Source of the DNA: Manis javanica
Lineage: Eukaryota > Chordata > Mammalia > Pholidota > Manidae
Assembly: GCF_040802235.1 (NCBI RefSeq)
Contig: NC_133157.1
Coordinates: forward strand, 87,530,001 to 87,594,000
Direction: 5' to 3'
Length of the DNA: 64,000 nt
Part shown: in pieces, positions 11,690 to 23,133 of the stretch
Numbering within the stretch: the first letter of the stretch is position 1
Layout: each line of letters starts with the position of its first letter
The notes under the pieces: model-generated
Database searches by the model: none
What the model saw: the letters and a program-made list of their open reading frames with translations, nothing else
What the model was told of the DNA's origin: nothing
Made by a program: the position numbers and the translations under genes

Positions 11690-12870
11690 GCTGGGGTGAA
11701 GGTTGCAGTACTGGAGGGACGCCTCCTGTACTGGGTTAAGGACAAACAGAAGATGATCAAATTGTGCTGTTTTGTCTGGATTAAAGTTAGATCAGATGAA
11801 AACTGGCTTTGCCAGGTTTGAGTTATTTTTTTGATGGTAATAAAGCCTCCACTTCACCTGAGGAATCTGTTGGTTACCAAGGGCACTTCCCCTATTTCCC
11901 CTCAACACCAGAGAAAGGAAAGCTAGGGAGGAGGAAATACAAGGTACCTCCCAGGACAAGCCCTGGTGTTGGGAGAGCATTGTGTGTTTCCCTCGGTCCC
12001 TTTCCCCGCCACAGCCGCAGCGGAGAGTTGAGAGGCGGGGACACGGTGGTGAGGCGGGGTGAGAGTTTTGTTTGGAGTTACCGGGGGAGAGAGAAAGTGC
12101 ACGCGGCCTTGGTAGGGAGGGGCGCCCTGGGAGGTTGGAGAGAGAAAGTTTTAAGTTAAAAGGTTGTGCACTTTGAGGGTGCTGGCAGCCTCGGAGAGAG
12201 GAGCACCCCAGCAGTTGGGGGTTCCCTTTTTAAGGATTCTTTAGGAGTGTGGCTGGCACCTGGAGGTGTAGACTTGTTAGGTGGTCTCAGGTATCTTTGA
12301 TGAGACATATTTCTTATCAGTCCTCTGGGTAATTCTGCAAAATTAGCTTAACACAAGAAATTTACTGCTTTTAGTCCCCTCCCAGGATGGCAGCTTCCTG
12401 GTTTGGGAGCATATCAGGACTGGCTGCCCTTCTTCCAAGGGGGGCAGAGTTATTGTCTGTTTGCTAACCAGTAAGTTGAGAATGTTGCTTCTTGACCTCC
12501 TGGGTATTAAAATGCAATCTTTGGGATGAAATCCTTCCTGCCTTTTGCTATGTTGTTTATGGCTGCGGCTGCATGCTAAATTGATTTCCTGAGTTGCAGA
12601 CTGTTTGGGGTCAGAAAGAAAAATAAAATAGCATATAGGTAAAGTTAAAAAAAAAAAAAAAAAGAAAAGAAGAGGTCGGCCTGTATGATTAACATAATAA
12701 AGGCAGACTATGCTGAGGTACCCTCTCCTTTATCTGAGGAATATTCAAACATTCCAGGCCAAGTTGTTCCCGTCTTTTTGAGCTTTAATTAATTAACTCT
12801 AGGTCTTTTCAGTGGACTTTCCTGGCCTTTTTCTCTTTCCACCCCACTCATATCTCATATCAACAGGCCT
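11690..12870. other. ERV-A interior, largely unassigned
   Basis: Degraded sequence inside ERV-A between the gag start and a second LTR-like block. An A17 run (about 12646-12662) could be the tail of an inserted retroposon, but I cannot define its other end. No gene is supported. Confidence 0.35.
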
Positions 12871-12879
12871 TCAGAGGTG

Positions 12880-13148
12880 GAAAGTATGGCTTTAGAGCAT
12901 TTGCATCTTTCCTCAGGGGTGGAGAGAAATTCATCTCCATATCAATGAGTAGTTACCTGGGCAACGAAGGGTTTATCTGTACCTGAGAGGTGAGGGGGAG
13001 GGCCAGTTTTTGGCTGATCCAGAGCCTGAAAGAAATGGCCACAGACTGCAGCTTGTGAGTAGTAAATAGATTTTAAACTTTATTTCTCCCTTTGATTTCA
13101 GTTTTCAGAGGTGTTTTGCCCCAGGATTTCCTCTCCCCAGACTTAACA
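12880..13148 (+). mobile_element. LTR fragment, same family as 38330-38632
   Basis: Strongly similar by eye to two other blocks in this window (38330-38632 on plus, 39651-39965 on minus). They share the GGGGTGGAGAGA and TTACCTGGGCAAC words, a TTTTAAACTTTATT block and an end in GACTTA(A)CA. No internal retroviral sequence of that family is next to it, so it looks like a solo LTR inside ERV-A. It is in the same orientation as ERV-A. Confidence 0.6.
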
Positions 13149-13586
13149 ATATAAGAAGGACTTAGAGTTTCCCCTTGCCTTCTGGGGAGTCCACCAAGAA
13201 TCCCAAGATGTTTCCACCGAGAGAGGTCCCACTAAGACAAGGGGAAATTTGTTAATGCTCCCCTCCTGGGTACTGAGGTGAGAAATTTTAAGCATTGCTA
13301 GAAGATCCCCTTGGCCTAGTGGGCCAACTAAATCAATTCCTGGGACCTAATATATATACTTAGGTTGAACTGATGTCCATCATGAATATCCCATTCCCTG
13401 GTGGTGAGAGGGGGGTGATCAGGAGAGCTGCTGTGTCCATTTGGGAATAAAAACACCTACCGGGCCAGGGTGTCCAGTCAGCGGAACAAAAGTTCCCAAA
13501 TGTAGATCCTAGATAGGATAATAATCTAGAGGACAATTAAAATGCAGGATCTTTGAGGGCTAATTATAAAGGGAATTAGGGAATTG

Positions 13587-13590
13587 GCCC
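13587..13590. repeat. Left target-site duplication of ERV-B (GCCC)
   Basis: GCCC precedes the ERV-B 5' LTR and is repeated at 22096-22099 after the 3' LTR. This defines both insertion edges exactly. Confidence 0.88.
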
Positions 13591-14084
13591 TGTAGGATCT
13601 GAAGAATCAAAAGTTAGCATAAGCACAGCCATCTTAAAAAGCTTAAACACCACCCTCTAACCTAGAAGGAGGAAAATTATTAGAACCTTGAAAAACAAGT
13701 TAGTCAGCCACTGTTAATTGTAGTGACCTTTAGTTAGCTAACCTCAAATCAGTTAATCATACATACCAAGTTTATCTTGCTAGAACCACCCTAAACATTC
13801 TGAAAGTGATTTTATCTAACCAGACCCCCAGGATGTGGCGCCAGCCGAAAATTTATGTGTCTATGGAAAAACACTGTATTGTGGTTGTGGGAAATGCTGC
13901 CCCTTTGAAAATGCTATAAAAACTTCTGGCTTTGTGTGTTCAGGGTCCTTGTTGAGACCCGCTGCGTCGGGCTAACTTGGACCCCAGCTAGCTGGTTCCT
14001 GAATAAATTCCTCTTGCTTGTTGCATCAAGAGATGCCTTTCGTGAGTGATTTGGGGCGGCGTCCTCCTCTGGGAGAATCCAACA
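13591..14084 (+). repeat. ERV-B 5' LTR
   Basis: TG...CA ends. TATA box at 13915-13922. AATAAA at 14002-14007, followed about 14 bases later by a TTGCA cleavage-type context. R is therefore short (about 80 bases), as in gammaretroviruses. Confidence 0.93.
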
Positions 14085-14086
14085 TT

Positions 14087-14104
14087 TGGGGGCTCGTCCG
14101 GGAT
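14087..14104 (+). promoter_or_regulatory. ERV-B primer-binding site, tRNA-Pro
   Basis: Perfect 18-nt match to the 3' end of proline tRNA, two bases after the LTR. Confidence 0.95.
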
Positions 14105-14146
14105 CTGCGCTCACCCCGCTTCACTCCCAAGGCCGCTCTTGGAGGA

Positions 14147-14156
14147 AGAGGTAAGA
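14147..14156 (+). promoter_or_regulatory. Candidate splice donor for env mRNA
   Basis: AGAG|GTAAGA with the cut after 14150 is a near-consensus donor in the leader, upstream of gag, where gammaretroviruses place the donor for subgenomic env RNA. Confidence 0.65.
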
Positions 14157-14256
14157 TTAGTGGCGCCTTGAGTTGTCTATGTTCTGTTTTCTGTTTTTCC
14201 AGTGAGACCGGTCGAAATTCTGAAAAGGGTACCCTCTGTCTGGCAGTCGTCCCGAT

Positions 14257-14559
14257 CCCGTAAAGGGGTCGAGACTGCGGTCGGTAGACGTACTTGGAGT
14301 ACCGCAGGCTGCAACCCTGGGGAACGCCTCGGGGAGATTGGAGGGCCAGGGACGCCTGGTGGCCTTTCATCTGTTTTTCCGGCAAAGTGAACCTGATGAG
14401 ATAGGGTTGATTTTCGGGCGCCAGGAATATCAACCCTCCGATTCCTTTCGGTTTCTGATTGAAAATCTGAGAAAAACCAAAGGCAGCTGCTGTGTGTCTA
14501 ATGTGTGTGTGTCTTTGTTTTTTGTGTCTTTTACGTGCCTAATTATCGTGGTATTGGCA
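14257..14559 (+). CDS. GlycoGag-like leader in frame with gag
   Basis: The gag frame stays open upstream of the gag ATG through at least 14257. No ATG is present, but in-frame CTG codons occur at 14275 and 14317 and a TTG at 14338. The stretch just before gag Met (residues [19 protein letters not shown]) is a good membrane anchor. MLV makes a longer glycosylated Gag from an upstream CUG with such a signal anchor, so this looks like the equivalent. That it is translated is inference. Confidence 0.55.
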
Positions 14560-16154
14560 ATGGGACAGACAGTGACGACCCCACTTAGCCTGACACTAGA
14601 TCATTGGACAGAAGTAAGGACTAGGGCACATAATTTGTCAGTAGAAGTTAAGAAAAGACCTTGGCAGACTTTCTGCATCTCCGAATGGCCCACCTTCAAT
14701 GTTGGGTGGCCCCCGGAGGGGACTTTTGATCTCTCCACTTTATTAGCAGTAAAAGCTGTTGTCTTCCAGGATTCGTCTCAAGGACACCCGGATCAGCAAC
14801 CCTACATTGTAGTCTGGCAAGAGTTGGTGGAGAACCCACCGCCCTGGGAAAAGCCCTGGGTGCAAAAGAAAACGGGCCCTCGAGTTTTAGCTGCCCAGAC
14901 CCAACCTCAGAGCAAGGAAAAAGAAACTACTAAAGTTCACCCTGACACTCAAGATTTGCTTATGGTTGATGATCCCCCTCCTTACCCTCCTGCTCCTACG
15001 GCACCCCGGCCCCGGCACTGCCAGCCCCGGCACCCCCAGCACCGCCAGCCCCGGCACCCCCGGCACCCTCAGTCCCTGATGCTGAGGTAGTGGGGCCAGC
15101 TCCGGGACCTGCCCAGGGAACTCGGCGCCACCGAGGGGCCACCTTGGACCCACCGGGTATTTTTCCTCTCCGGTCTTATGGAGTTCCCATCCTCGGGGAA
15201 GAGGGGGACCCGCCTTTCCAACCTCTGCAATATTGGCCATTTTTCTCTGCCGATTTATATAATTGGAAAGCTAACCACCCTCCCTTTTCAGAGGAACCTC
15301 AAAGACTAACTGGGCTGATAGAGTCCCTGATGTTTTCTCACCAGCCCACTTGGGATGACTGTCAGCAGCTTTTGCAGGTGATCTTCACCACGGAAGAGAG
15401 AGAGAGGATCCTCCTGGAGGCACGAAAAAACGTGCCTGGAACCGATGGACGACCATCGCAACTTCCTTATGACATAGAGAGGAGTTTCCCGTTGACCAGA
15501 CCCAACTGAGACTTTAATTCTCCAGAAGGTAGGGAGCGACTAACCATCTATCACCAGGCTCTGGTGGCAGGTCTCCGTGGGGCCGCAAGACGCCCCACCA
15601 ATTTGGCCAAGGTAAGAGAGGTCAGTCAGGGAGCCACTGAAGCACCCGCAGTGTTCTTAGAACGCCTGATGGAAGCCTTCAGGTGGTATACTCCCTTTGA
15701 TCCCACTTCTGAGGAGCATAGTGCTTCAGTGGCCCTTGCTTTTATCAGACAGTCGGCACCCGACATTAGAAAAAAGCTTCAGAGATTAGAGGGCTTACAA
15801 GATTTGTCATTGAAGGATTTGGTGAAGGAGGCTGAGAAAGTGTATCACAAGAGGGAGATGGAGGAAGAGAAAGAGTTAAGGAAAGAGAAGGAAAGAGAAA
15901 GTAAGGAAGAAAAGAGAGACAGGAAGCATGAGAAGAATTTAACAAGGATCTTGGCCGCAGTAGTAGAAGGTAGAGGACGCCCACCTCCTAGTGGCAGAAC
16001 TAGTAAGACAGGGCACCTGGGCAACCGGACCCCTTTAGAGAAGGATCAATGTGCGTACTGCAAAGAAAAGGGGCATTGGGTGAAAGAATGCCCTAAGAAG
16101 CCACCGCGGGGACCTCCGAAGAAGGTGTTATCTCTGCTGGAAGATGAGGATTAG
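14560..16154 (+). pseudogene. gag: ERV-B gag polyprotein (broken)
   Basis: The start [16 protein letters not shown] gives a myristoylation glycine and a gammaretroviral matrix. A PPPY late-budding motif lies at 14974-14985 in a proline-rich p12-like stretch. The capsid carries an EEREREK-rich charged C-terminus (about 15830-15950). Nucleocapsid has one CCHC zinc knuckle, [14 protein letters not shown] (16050-16091). Two lesions: the frame changes by one base within the proline-rich GC-repeats near 14990-15030, and a TGA stop (15507-15509) lies in capsid where a Trp codon would be expected. The ORF ends in TAG at 16152-16154. Confidence 0.92.
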
Positions 16155-16200
16155 GGAAGATGGGGCTCGGAGCCCCTCCCCGAGCCTAGGGTAACCCTGA
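16152..16200 (+). promoter_or_regulatory. Gag-pol UAG readthrough region
   Basis: Gag ends in TAG followed by G, and the same frame continues open into protease. Downstream GC-rich sequence (GGGGCTCGGAGCCCCTCCCC) can form a strong stem, matching the pseudoknot-stimulated UAG suppression known in gammaretroviruses. The structure was not folded computationally. Confidence 0.7.
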
Positions 16201-16610
16201 AGGTGGAGGGGCAACCCGTTGAGTTTCTGGTAGATACCGGTGCTCAACATTCTGTACTGACCCAAGCTAGGGGTCCCCTCTCTGGCAAAAAGTCTTGGGT
16301 GCTCGGGGCTACAGGCCAGAAACAATATGCATGGACTACCCAAAGAACGGTAGACTTAGGAGTGGGACGAGTAAACCACTCATTCCTTGTCATACCGGAA
16401 TGCCCCACACCCCTGTTAGGAAGAGACATCTTGACCAAAGTCGGGGCCCAAATATCCTTTCAGGCTGAAGACACTCGAGTGACTAATCGGGAGAAAAAAC
16501 CTTTGGGCCTAAGTATTCTGTCCATAAGATTAGAAGACGAGTACCGCCTTTTTAAGGAACCAGAACCCTCCCGAGTTAGTCAGGGGTGGCTTAACCAGTT
16601 TCAGGGGCCT
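16155..16610 (+). CDS. pro: ERV-B protease region
   Basis: Continues in the gag frame after TAG. The retropepsin active-site triad Asp-Thr-Gly is at 16233-16241 ([12 protein letters not shown]), followed by the flap region and the conserved helix motif LLGRDIL near 16410. The protease itself looks complete. The frame is lost shortly after it, near 16595-16625, before reverse transcriptase, by what looks like a one-base indel. Confidence 0.88.
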
Positions 16611-16627
16611 GGGCGGAGACAGCGGGT

Positions 16628-19600
16628 ATGGGGCTTGCTGTAAACCAGCCCCCGGTGGTCATAGAATTAAAAGCCTCAGCCTTACCAGTAACTGTGAGAC
16701 AATATCCAATGAGTAAAGAATCCAGAGATGGAATTAGGCCCCATATCCAGAGGCTCATAGAGCAGGGGATATTAGTAAAACGTAAATCCCCATGGAACAC
16801 TCCCTTGCTGCCTGTAAAGAAAGCGGGAACAGGAGATTATCGACCAGTGCAAGATTTAAGAGAAGTTAATAAGAGGATACAGGACATTCATCCCACTGTG
16901 CCGAACCCTTATAACCTGTTAAGCTCTCTGGCCCCGGAAAACACCTGGTATACAGTCTTAGATTTAAAAGACGCCTTCTTTTGTTTGCGCCTGCACCAGA
17001 GTAGCCAACCGCTGTTTGCTTTTGAATGGAAAGACCCCTCCACAGGAACTACTGGACAATTGACCTGGACTCGCTTGCCACAAGGATTCAAGAATTCACC
17101 CACCCTCTTTGACGAGGCTTTACATCAGGACTTGGCCTTTTACCGAGCCTCCAACCCACAGGTAACTTTGTTACAATATGTTGATGACTTACTGATAGCA
17201 GCCCCTACTCAGGAAGCCTGCCAAGAGGCCACTGGAGCCCTTTTGACTGAACTTGCTAAATTGGGGTATAGGGCATCTGCCAAGAAGGCACAGATCTGCC
17301 AACAACAAGTGACTTATTTGGGATACTCCCTGAGAGAGGGGAAAAGGTGGCTTACTGAAGCCCGAAAGCAGACTGTGATGCAGATCCCGGTTCCCACTAC
17401 TCCGCGCCAGGTTCGCGAGTTTCTGGGGATGGCAGGGTTTTGTAGACTGTGGATACCCAGATATGCCACCTTAGCCGCCCCTCTGTATCCCCTAACCAAA
17501 GGGGCGGTCCCGTTTGTTTGGGGACCTGAACAACAGCAGGCCTTTGATGATGTTAAGAAGGCCCTCCTGTCAGCACCTGCTCTGGCATTGCCAGATGTCA
17601 CTAAGCCATTTGTCCTCTTTGTGGATGAACGGAGCGGAGTGGCTCGGGGAGTGTTGACCCAACAATGGGGACCCTGGAAGAGGCCTGTCTCCTACTTGTC
17701 AAAGAAATTGGACCCAGTGAGTAGCAGATGGCCTGCCTGCTTGAGAGTAGTGGCGGCCGTGGCCCTCTTGGTTAAAGATTCTGACAAACTAACGCTGGGA
17801 CAAAAGCTCGTTGTGGTTGCTCCACATGCGCTGGAAAGCGTAATTCGGCAACCACCCGAAAGATGGATGTCGAACGCCAGAATGACTCACTACCAAACCT
17901 TGCTTCTAAATCGCGATCGTGTGGAATTTGCCCCGCCCGCCATCCTAAACCCGGCTACTCTGCTCCCCGATCCGGGGAAAGAAGTACTCCATACCTGCCA
18001 GGAAATCCTGGCTGAGGAGACAGGGACCCGCCGGGACTTACGAGATCAGCCCCTGGAAGGACCAGGACTCCTGACTTGGTACACAGATGGGAGCAGTTAC
18101 ATCATGGGAGGTAAGAGGATGGCGGGAGCTGCAGTAGTGGATGATGACCGGATCGTGTGGGCCAGCGGACTCCCAACGGGCACTTCTGCACAGCGAGCAG
18201 AACTCGTCGCCCTGACTCAGGCTCTAAGGATGCCAGAAGGTAAGAGACTTAACGTCTACACTGACAGCCGATACGCCTTTGCCACCGCTCATATACACGG
18301 GGCTATTTATAGACAGAGAGGGCTGTTAACTTCTGCCGGGAAAGATGTTAAAAACAAACAGGAAATTTTAGAATTGTTGGAAGCCATCCATAGGCCTAAG
18401 GAAGTAGCGATAATACATTGCCCTGGACATCAGAAAGATGACTCTCCAATAGCTCGAGGAAACCGGAGGGCGGACCAAGACGCAAAACAAGCAGCTCAGG
18501 GAATGAACTTTTTATCCCTCCAAGTGCACCCGGAAGCAACATGTATCAAGAGCTTCCACTATACACCCGAGGATCTCGCTCGGATGGACAAACTGGGGTT
18601 CCAAAAATCTTCACCCCTTGGAACATACAAGTCAGGAGATGGGAAAAATATTCTGCCCCAGAAAGAGGCAGGAGAATATTTGAGGCAATTACATCAATTG
18701 ACACATTTAGGGGCCAAGAACCTAAAAGCCCTGGTTCGACACTCCCCTTATCATATCATTGGTTTGGAAAAAATGGCAGACGAAGTGGTGAAGAATTGCG
18801 TCCCTTGCCAATTAGTAAATGTGAATAAACATCAAATGATATGCGGAAAAAGGCTTCGCGGAGATCGACTGGGAGCTTACTGGGAAGTTGACTTCACTGA
18901 AATTAAGCCTGCTAAGTATGGACATAAGTACCTTTTAGTTTTTTTAGATACTTTTTCAGGATGGACGGAGGCTTTCCCCACCAAGACCGAGACAGCCCAG
19001 ACAGTATCCAAAAAGATACTTGAAGAAATATTTCCAAGGTTCGGAATCCCCAAGGTAATCGGTTCCGATAATGGACCTGCTTTCGTTGCCCAGGTAAGTC
19101 AAGGATTGGCCAAGATCCTGGGGACAGATTGGAAATTGCATTGTGCATACAGGCCCCAGAGCTCAGGACAGGGAGAAAGGATGAATAGAACTCTAAAAGA
19201 GACCTTGACTAAATTATCCATAGAGACTGGTTTGTGTGATTGGTTGGTCCTCCTTCCCTTCGCTTTATTTCCAGTCCGAAACACGCCCGGCCGCTTTGGG
19301 CTAACACCCTTTGAGATAATGTTTGGAGCCCCGGCTCCGCTTGAGTCGGCTCACCTCCACGCACCTCCCGAATGTGTAACTAATAAGTTTCCGCTTGAAA
19401 GGTTACGGGCCCTAGAAGTTGTACAGAGAGAAGTGTGGGCCACCATCCGGGAAGCCTATTGGCCGGAAGACCTGTCGGTGCCTCATCAGTTCCAGGTGGG
19501 AGACCCCGTTTACATAAGACGACACCGAACAGGAAACCTTGAGCCTCGGTGGAAAGGACCCTTCATCGTCCTCTTGACCACTCCCACAGCCGTGAAAGTA

Positions 19601-19771
19601 GATGGCATCTCCTCCTGGGTACACGCTTCACATCTGAAGAAAGCGCCCCAGTCGGACACGGATTGGCGAGTAACTCGGACTGATAACCCCCTTAAGCTTC
19701 GCTTGTGTAGGAAGAACTATGTTATTAGTGATTCTGATGCTCCTGCTACTTCCAACCCACCAGAACCCTAA
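16628..19771 (+). CDS. pol: ERV-B pol: RT, RNase H, integrase (open, 1047 codons)
   Basis: A long uninterrupted frame. Reverse transcriptase has the LPQGFKNSP block and catalytic YVDD (17177-17188). The connection domain is followed by RNase H with its acidic residues in WYTDGSS, RAELVAL, YTDSRYA and RADQDAK (about 18070-18500). Integrase has an N-terminal HHCC zinc site (about 18690-18830), the catalytic Asp in VDFTE, the second Asp in SDNGPAF and the Glu in GERMNRT. The first codons of RT lie upstream in another frame because of the indel near 16600, so the 16628 start is not the natural one. The 3' end overlaps env by 53 bases. Confidence 0.93.
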   Translation: MGLAVNQPPVVIELKASALPVTVRQYPMSKESRDGIRPHIQRLIEQGILVKRKSPWNTPLLPVKKAGTGDYRPVQDLREVNKRIQDIHPTVPNPYNLLSSLAPENTWYTVLDLKDAFFCLRLHQSSQPLFAFEWKDPSTGTTGQLTWTRLPQGFKNSPTLFDEALHQDLAFYRASNPQVTLLQYVDDLLIAAPTQEACQEATGALLTELAKLGYRASAKKAQICQQQVTYLGYSLREGKRWLTEARKQTVMQIPVPTTPRQVREFLGMAGFCRLWIPRYATLAAPLYPLTKGAVPFVWGPEQQQAFDDVKKALLSAPALALPDVTKPFVLFVDERSGVARGVLTQQWGPWKRPVSYLSKKLDPVSSRWPACLRVVAAVALLVKDSDKLTLGQKLVVVAPHALESVIRQPPERWMSNARMTHYQTLLLNRDRVEFAPPAILNPATLLPDPGKEVLHTCQEILAEETGTRRDLRDQPLEGPGLLTWYTDGSSYIMGGKRMAGAAVVDDDRIVWASGLPTGTSAQRAELVALTQALRMPEGKRLNVYTDSRYAFATAHIHGAIYRQRGLLTSAGKDVKNKQEILELLEAIHRPKEVAIIHCPGHQKDDSPIARGNRRADQDAKQAAQGMNFLSLQVHPEATCIKSFHYTPEDLARMDKLGFQKSSPLGTYKSGDGKNILPQKEAGEYLRQLHQLTHLGAKNLKALVRHSPYHIIGLEKMADEVVKNCVPCQLVNVNKHQMICGKRLRGDRLGAYWEVDFTEIKPAKYGHKYLLVFLDTFSGWTEAFPTKTETAQTVSKKILEEIFPRFGIPKVIGSDNGPAFVAQVSQGLAKILGTDWKLHCAYRPQSSGQGERMNRTLKETLTKLSIETGLCDWLVLLPFALFPVRNTPGRFGLTPFEIMFGAPAPLESAHLHAPPECVTNKFPLERLRALEVVQREVWATIREAYWPEDLSVPHQFQVGDPVYIRRHRTGNLEPRWKGPFIVLLTTPTAVKVDGISSWVHASHLKKAPQSDTDWRVTRTDNPLKLRLCRKNYVISDSDAPATSNPPEP

Positions 19772-21573
19772 CCCCCATGAACCCAGGTTACTGACGTGGC
19801 AAATCATTACCCCAGCCTCCCGCCAAGTAGTAGTCCAGTTAACAGGACAACATCCTAGGGGAACCTGGTGGCCTACCCTCACTGTAGATATATGCACTCT
19901 CTTCAAACAAGACCCTTGGTACGAAGATAAAATTGGGGTACCCGGATGTGGCACTCGGGATTATACAGTGCATTGGGGCTCTGGGACTATGAAAGAGATC
20001 CAAAGTACCTGCTTTTATGTGTGCCCAGCCCCCTCAACCGATGCCGAGGTCTCACAGTGTGGTGGGCAGACAGATTTTTTCTGTAAAAATTGGGGTTGTG
20101 AACAGACAGGGACATGCCATTGGCTGACAGGAAGTGCAGGGAGACCTCCTCCAGGCCTCATAAAAATCCAACGGAGTGCCGCTCGTGCCCAATGCATGAC
20201 TAATCCCACCTGCAATCTTATTGACATCTCCTTCACAGATGCAGGAAAAAGGGCAACACACTGGGAAAAAGGGCTCACGTTGGGGACTAAGGCTCTATCA
20301 GAGTGGCTATGATGATGGAGTCTTGTTTATGCTCAGGCTTAAGGTAGAGGATCTCCCGACTATCCCAGTAGGACCCAACGCGGTCCTGTGGGATCGGCCG
20401 CGTCTCCCAGCCCCAGCCCCAGAGCAGACCTCAGCCCCACCTATGAACTCTGCCACCACTCCCTCTGTCTCCACTCTTGGCCAAGTTACCCCTTTTCCTA
20501 GCACAGGACAACGCCTTCTCAACCTCCTTGAAGGGGCTTTTCAGGTCTTAAACACCACCAATCCTAACACTACTGGATCCTGTTGGTTGTGTTTCTCTTC
20601 TGGGCCGCCTTATTATGAAGGATTAGGATTGTTGGGCAGTTTTAACAGGATGACCCGTCACGAGAACTGTAGCTGGGGGAGCCATAGGAAACTAACCCTG
20701 ACCGAAGTAACTGGAAGAGGAAGATGTTTAGGTACAGTTCCCCCCACCCATAAAGCTTTGTGTAATGAAACCATAGCTGTAACCTCCTCAGGTGAAAATG
20801 AGTATCTAGTCCCTCCTCCCGAGGGATGGTGGGCTTGTAACACTGGAGTGACCCCATGTGTCTCTACTTCTGCCTTCAACTCCTCCCGCGATTTCTGTAT
20901 CATGGTTCAGCTGGTGCCCAGGTTGATGTATCATGATGATCTCTCATTCGTAGCTGAATTTGAACCTAGGCATAGATATAAGAGAGAGCCGGTCTCGCTG
21001 ACCTTAGCCGTGTTGTTAGGGATAGGAGTCGCAGCCGGAGTGGGAACGGGGGCAGCTGCTATTGTCCAAGGGAACCAACATTATGAAGGACTAAGGACAG
21101 CTATTGATGAAGACTTAAAGACCATAGAGCAGTCCATTACAAAACTTGAAGAATCTCTGACTTCCCTCTCTGAGGTAGTCTTGCAGAATAGACGAGGGCT
21201 GGATCTGCTGTTCCTAAAAGAAGGAGGACTGTGTGCAGCTTTAAAAGAAGAATGCTGCTTTTATGCAGATCATTCCGGAATAGTAAGAGATTCAATGTCA
21301 AAGCTTAGGGAAAGGCTAGACCAGAGAAAGAAAGAACGGGAAGCCGGCCAAGGGCTATTTGAATCTTGGTTCACTAGATCCCCGTGGTTTACAACCCTGA
21401 TATCCACTCTGGCTGGGCCTTTACTCATCCTTGTGTTGCTCCTCACTTTAAGACCCTGCATATTAAATCGGCTGATAACTTTTGTTAGAGAAAGAGTGAG
21501 TGCTGTTCATGTACTGATGTTGAGGCAACAATATCATTCACTCACCCCACAAGAAGATACAAACATTCCATGA
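19719..21573 (+). pseudogene. env: ERV-B envelope (one frameshift)
   Basis: ATG at 19719, inside the end of pol, opens a hydrophobic signal peptide and the SU receptor-binding region. The frame changes near 20260-20275, next to an A5 run, and continues to TGA 21571-21573. SU has a CWLC isomerase-like motif (20581-20592) and a proline-rich hinge. The furin site RYKR ends at 20985. TM follows with a glycine- and alanine-rich fusion peptide, an immunosuppressive-domain-like stretch, CX6CC (21232-21258), a membrane span (about 21380-21460) and a short tail with YHSL. CWLC with CX6CC is the covalent gamma-type SU-TM arrangement. Confidence 0.93.
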
Positions 21574-21587
21574 TTGGAATGCCCCTA

Positions 21588-21603
21588 AAGAGAAGTGGGG
21601 AAA
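21588..21603 (+). promoter_or_regulatory. ERV-B polypurine tract
   Basis: AAGAGAAGTGGGGAAA directly abuts the TG of the 3' LTR. It would be the plus-strand primer site. Confidence 0.88.
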
Positions 21604-22095
21604 TGTAGGATCTGAAAAATCATAAGTTAGCATAAGTACAGCCATCTTAAAGGCTTAAATACCACCCCCTAACCTAGAAGGAGGAAAATTATTAGAATCT
21701 TGAAAAACAAGTTAGTCAGCCAGTGTTAAATGTAGTGACCTTTAGTTAGCTGACCTCAAATCAGTTAATCATACACACCAAGCTTATCTTGCTAGAACCA
21801 CCCTAAACATTCCGAAGGTAATCTTATCTAACCAGACCCCAGGATGTGGCCCCAGCCAAAGATTTATGTGTCTATGAAAAAACACTGTATTGTGGTTGTG
21901 GGAAATGCTGCCCCTTTGAAAATGCTATAAAACCTTCTGGCTTTGTGTGTTCAGGGTCCTTGTTGAGACCCGCTGCGTCGGGCTAACTTGGACCCCAGCT
22001 AGCTGGTTCCTGAATAAATTCCTCTTGCTTGTTGCATCAAGAGACGCCTATCGTGAGTGATTTGGGGTGGCGTCCTCCTCTGCTAGAATCCAACA
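21604..22095 (+). repeat. ERV-B 3' LTR
   Basis: 492 bp, collinear with the 5' LTR. TATA near 21926 and AATAAA at 22013-22018. It ends CA, followed by the GCCC duplication at 22096-22099. Confidence 0.93.
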
Positions 22096-22099
22096 GCCC

Positions 22100-22430
22100 C
22101 AAGATCTCAGAATGTTTCTAAGGTGATTGAAGTCCAATGGGAAAAGGAAGAGACCCCAACTGCATTTTCATAGAGACTCAGGGACCAGATGAGAAAACAT
22201 TCAGAACTTGACCCAGAAGCTCAGGTAGGACACGATCTTTTAAAAGTCAATTTTGTGACCAAAAATTGGCCAGATGTATCTAAGAAATTACAGAATGTAG
22301 ATAGATGGAATGAAAAACCTAGAGAAGAATTACTGAGAGAAGCTCAAAAAGTGTTAGAAGAGAGGCTAGAAGCTTGTATTTCAAATTGTTAGAGGGAGAG
22401 CCAGACCCTCTCCAATGGACTCAGTGGAAC
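22100..22430 (+). pseudogene. ERV-A gag capsid remnant
   Basis: ERV-A resumes after the nested insertion. The frame 22189-22392 (DQMRKHSELDPEAQ then KKLQNVDRW and LLREAQKVLEER) has the layout of the capsid C-terminal domain of class I gag, with the major homology region and charged tail. It ends in a stop and the nucleocapsid is not found, so a deletion follows. Confidence 0.65.
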
Positions 22431-22439
22431 TGCAAATTC

Positions 22440-23131
22440 TAGAGGAATTGAAAGCAATCTTTAGTCACTACCCCAGTCCTGGCACTCCCATCATTAGAGA
22501 AGCAGTTTCACTACTTTGTTACTGTTGAACAAGGTTCTCTGTAGGGTTTTGACCCAAGCCTGGGGATGAAAGAAACAACCAGTGGCCTTTATGTCTAAAC
22601 TACTAGACCCTGTCTCTTGAGGATGGACTGAATGCGTTCAGGCCATCACAGCCATGACCTTACTGATGGAAGAGAGCAGGAAATTAACTCGGAGGAACCC
22701 TCATAGTCAGTACTCCTCACCAGGTTTGGGTCATGCTTACTTAATCAGTGGGCTGGGCACTGGCTAATAGATTCTCAAATTTTAAAATATGAAGCAAGTT
22801 TACTTGAAAAAGATGGAATATGTGCTGGCCATGTCTTCTACCTTACCTTCTTTCAAGCTGAAAGGACCCACACTCCCCCACTTGAGTTCTTCGCTCACTG
22901 CTTCCAGCCTAGAGACCTGGTGTTAGTAAAATCCTGGAAAGAAGATGGACTCCAGCCAGCTGGGAAGGCCCCTCCCAAGTGCTCCTGATCGCGGAGACTG
23001 CAGTGAGGAAGGCTGGAAAGGGTGGGGCTCATTACACCAGAGAAACTGACTGGGAGATCTGGGGACAAAACAGAATTGGCAAGTGTCCCAGGTGGCTAAC
23101 CAACCCTTAAGGCTGAAACTAAAAAGAACCT
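22440..23131 (+). pseudogene. ERV-A pol remnants
   Basis: Three separated pieces in shifting frames: an RT/connection-like part (22500-22640), a piece similar in order to the RT-RNase H linker (about 22700-22830), and the integrase C-terminus (about 22870-23130, with words such as GDLVLVKSWKEDG). The catalytic RT core and most of integrase are absent, so several internal deletions must have occurred. Confidence 0.6.
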
Positions 23132-23133
23132 AA

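Larger units (their letters stand above)
13591..22095 (+). mobile_element. ERV-B: near-complete gammaretroviral provirus
   Basis: 8505 bp with two LTRs (494 and 492 bp), 4-bp duplication, proline primer site, splice donor, gag, pro-pol in the gag frame across a UAG stop, env overlapping the end of pol, and a polypurine tract. This is the organisation of simple gammaretroviruses of the MLV/FeLV/GALV/KoRV kind. I see four coding lesions: frameshift near 15000, in-frame TGA at 15507-15509, frameshift near 16600, and frameshift near 20265. By eye the LTRs differ at about 26 substitutions and 2 indels (about 5%), which suggests an insertion some millions of years old. Confidence 0.95.
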
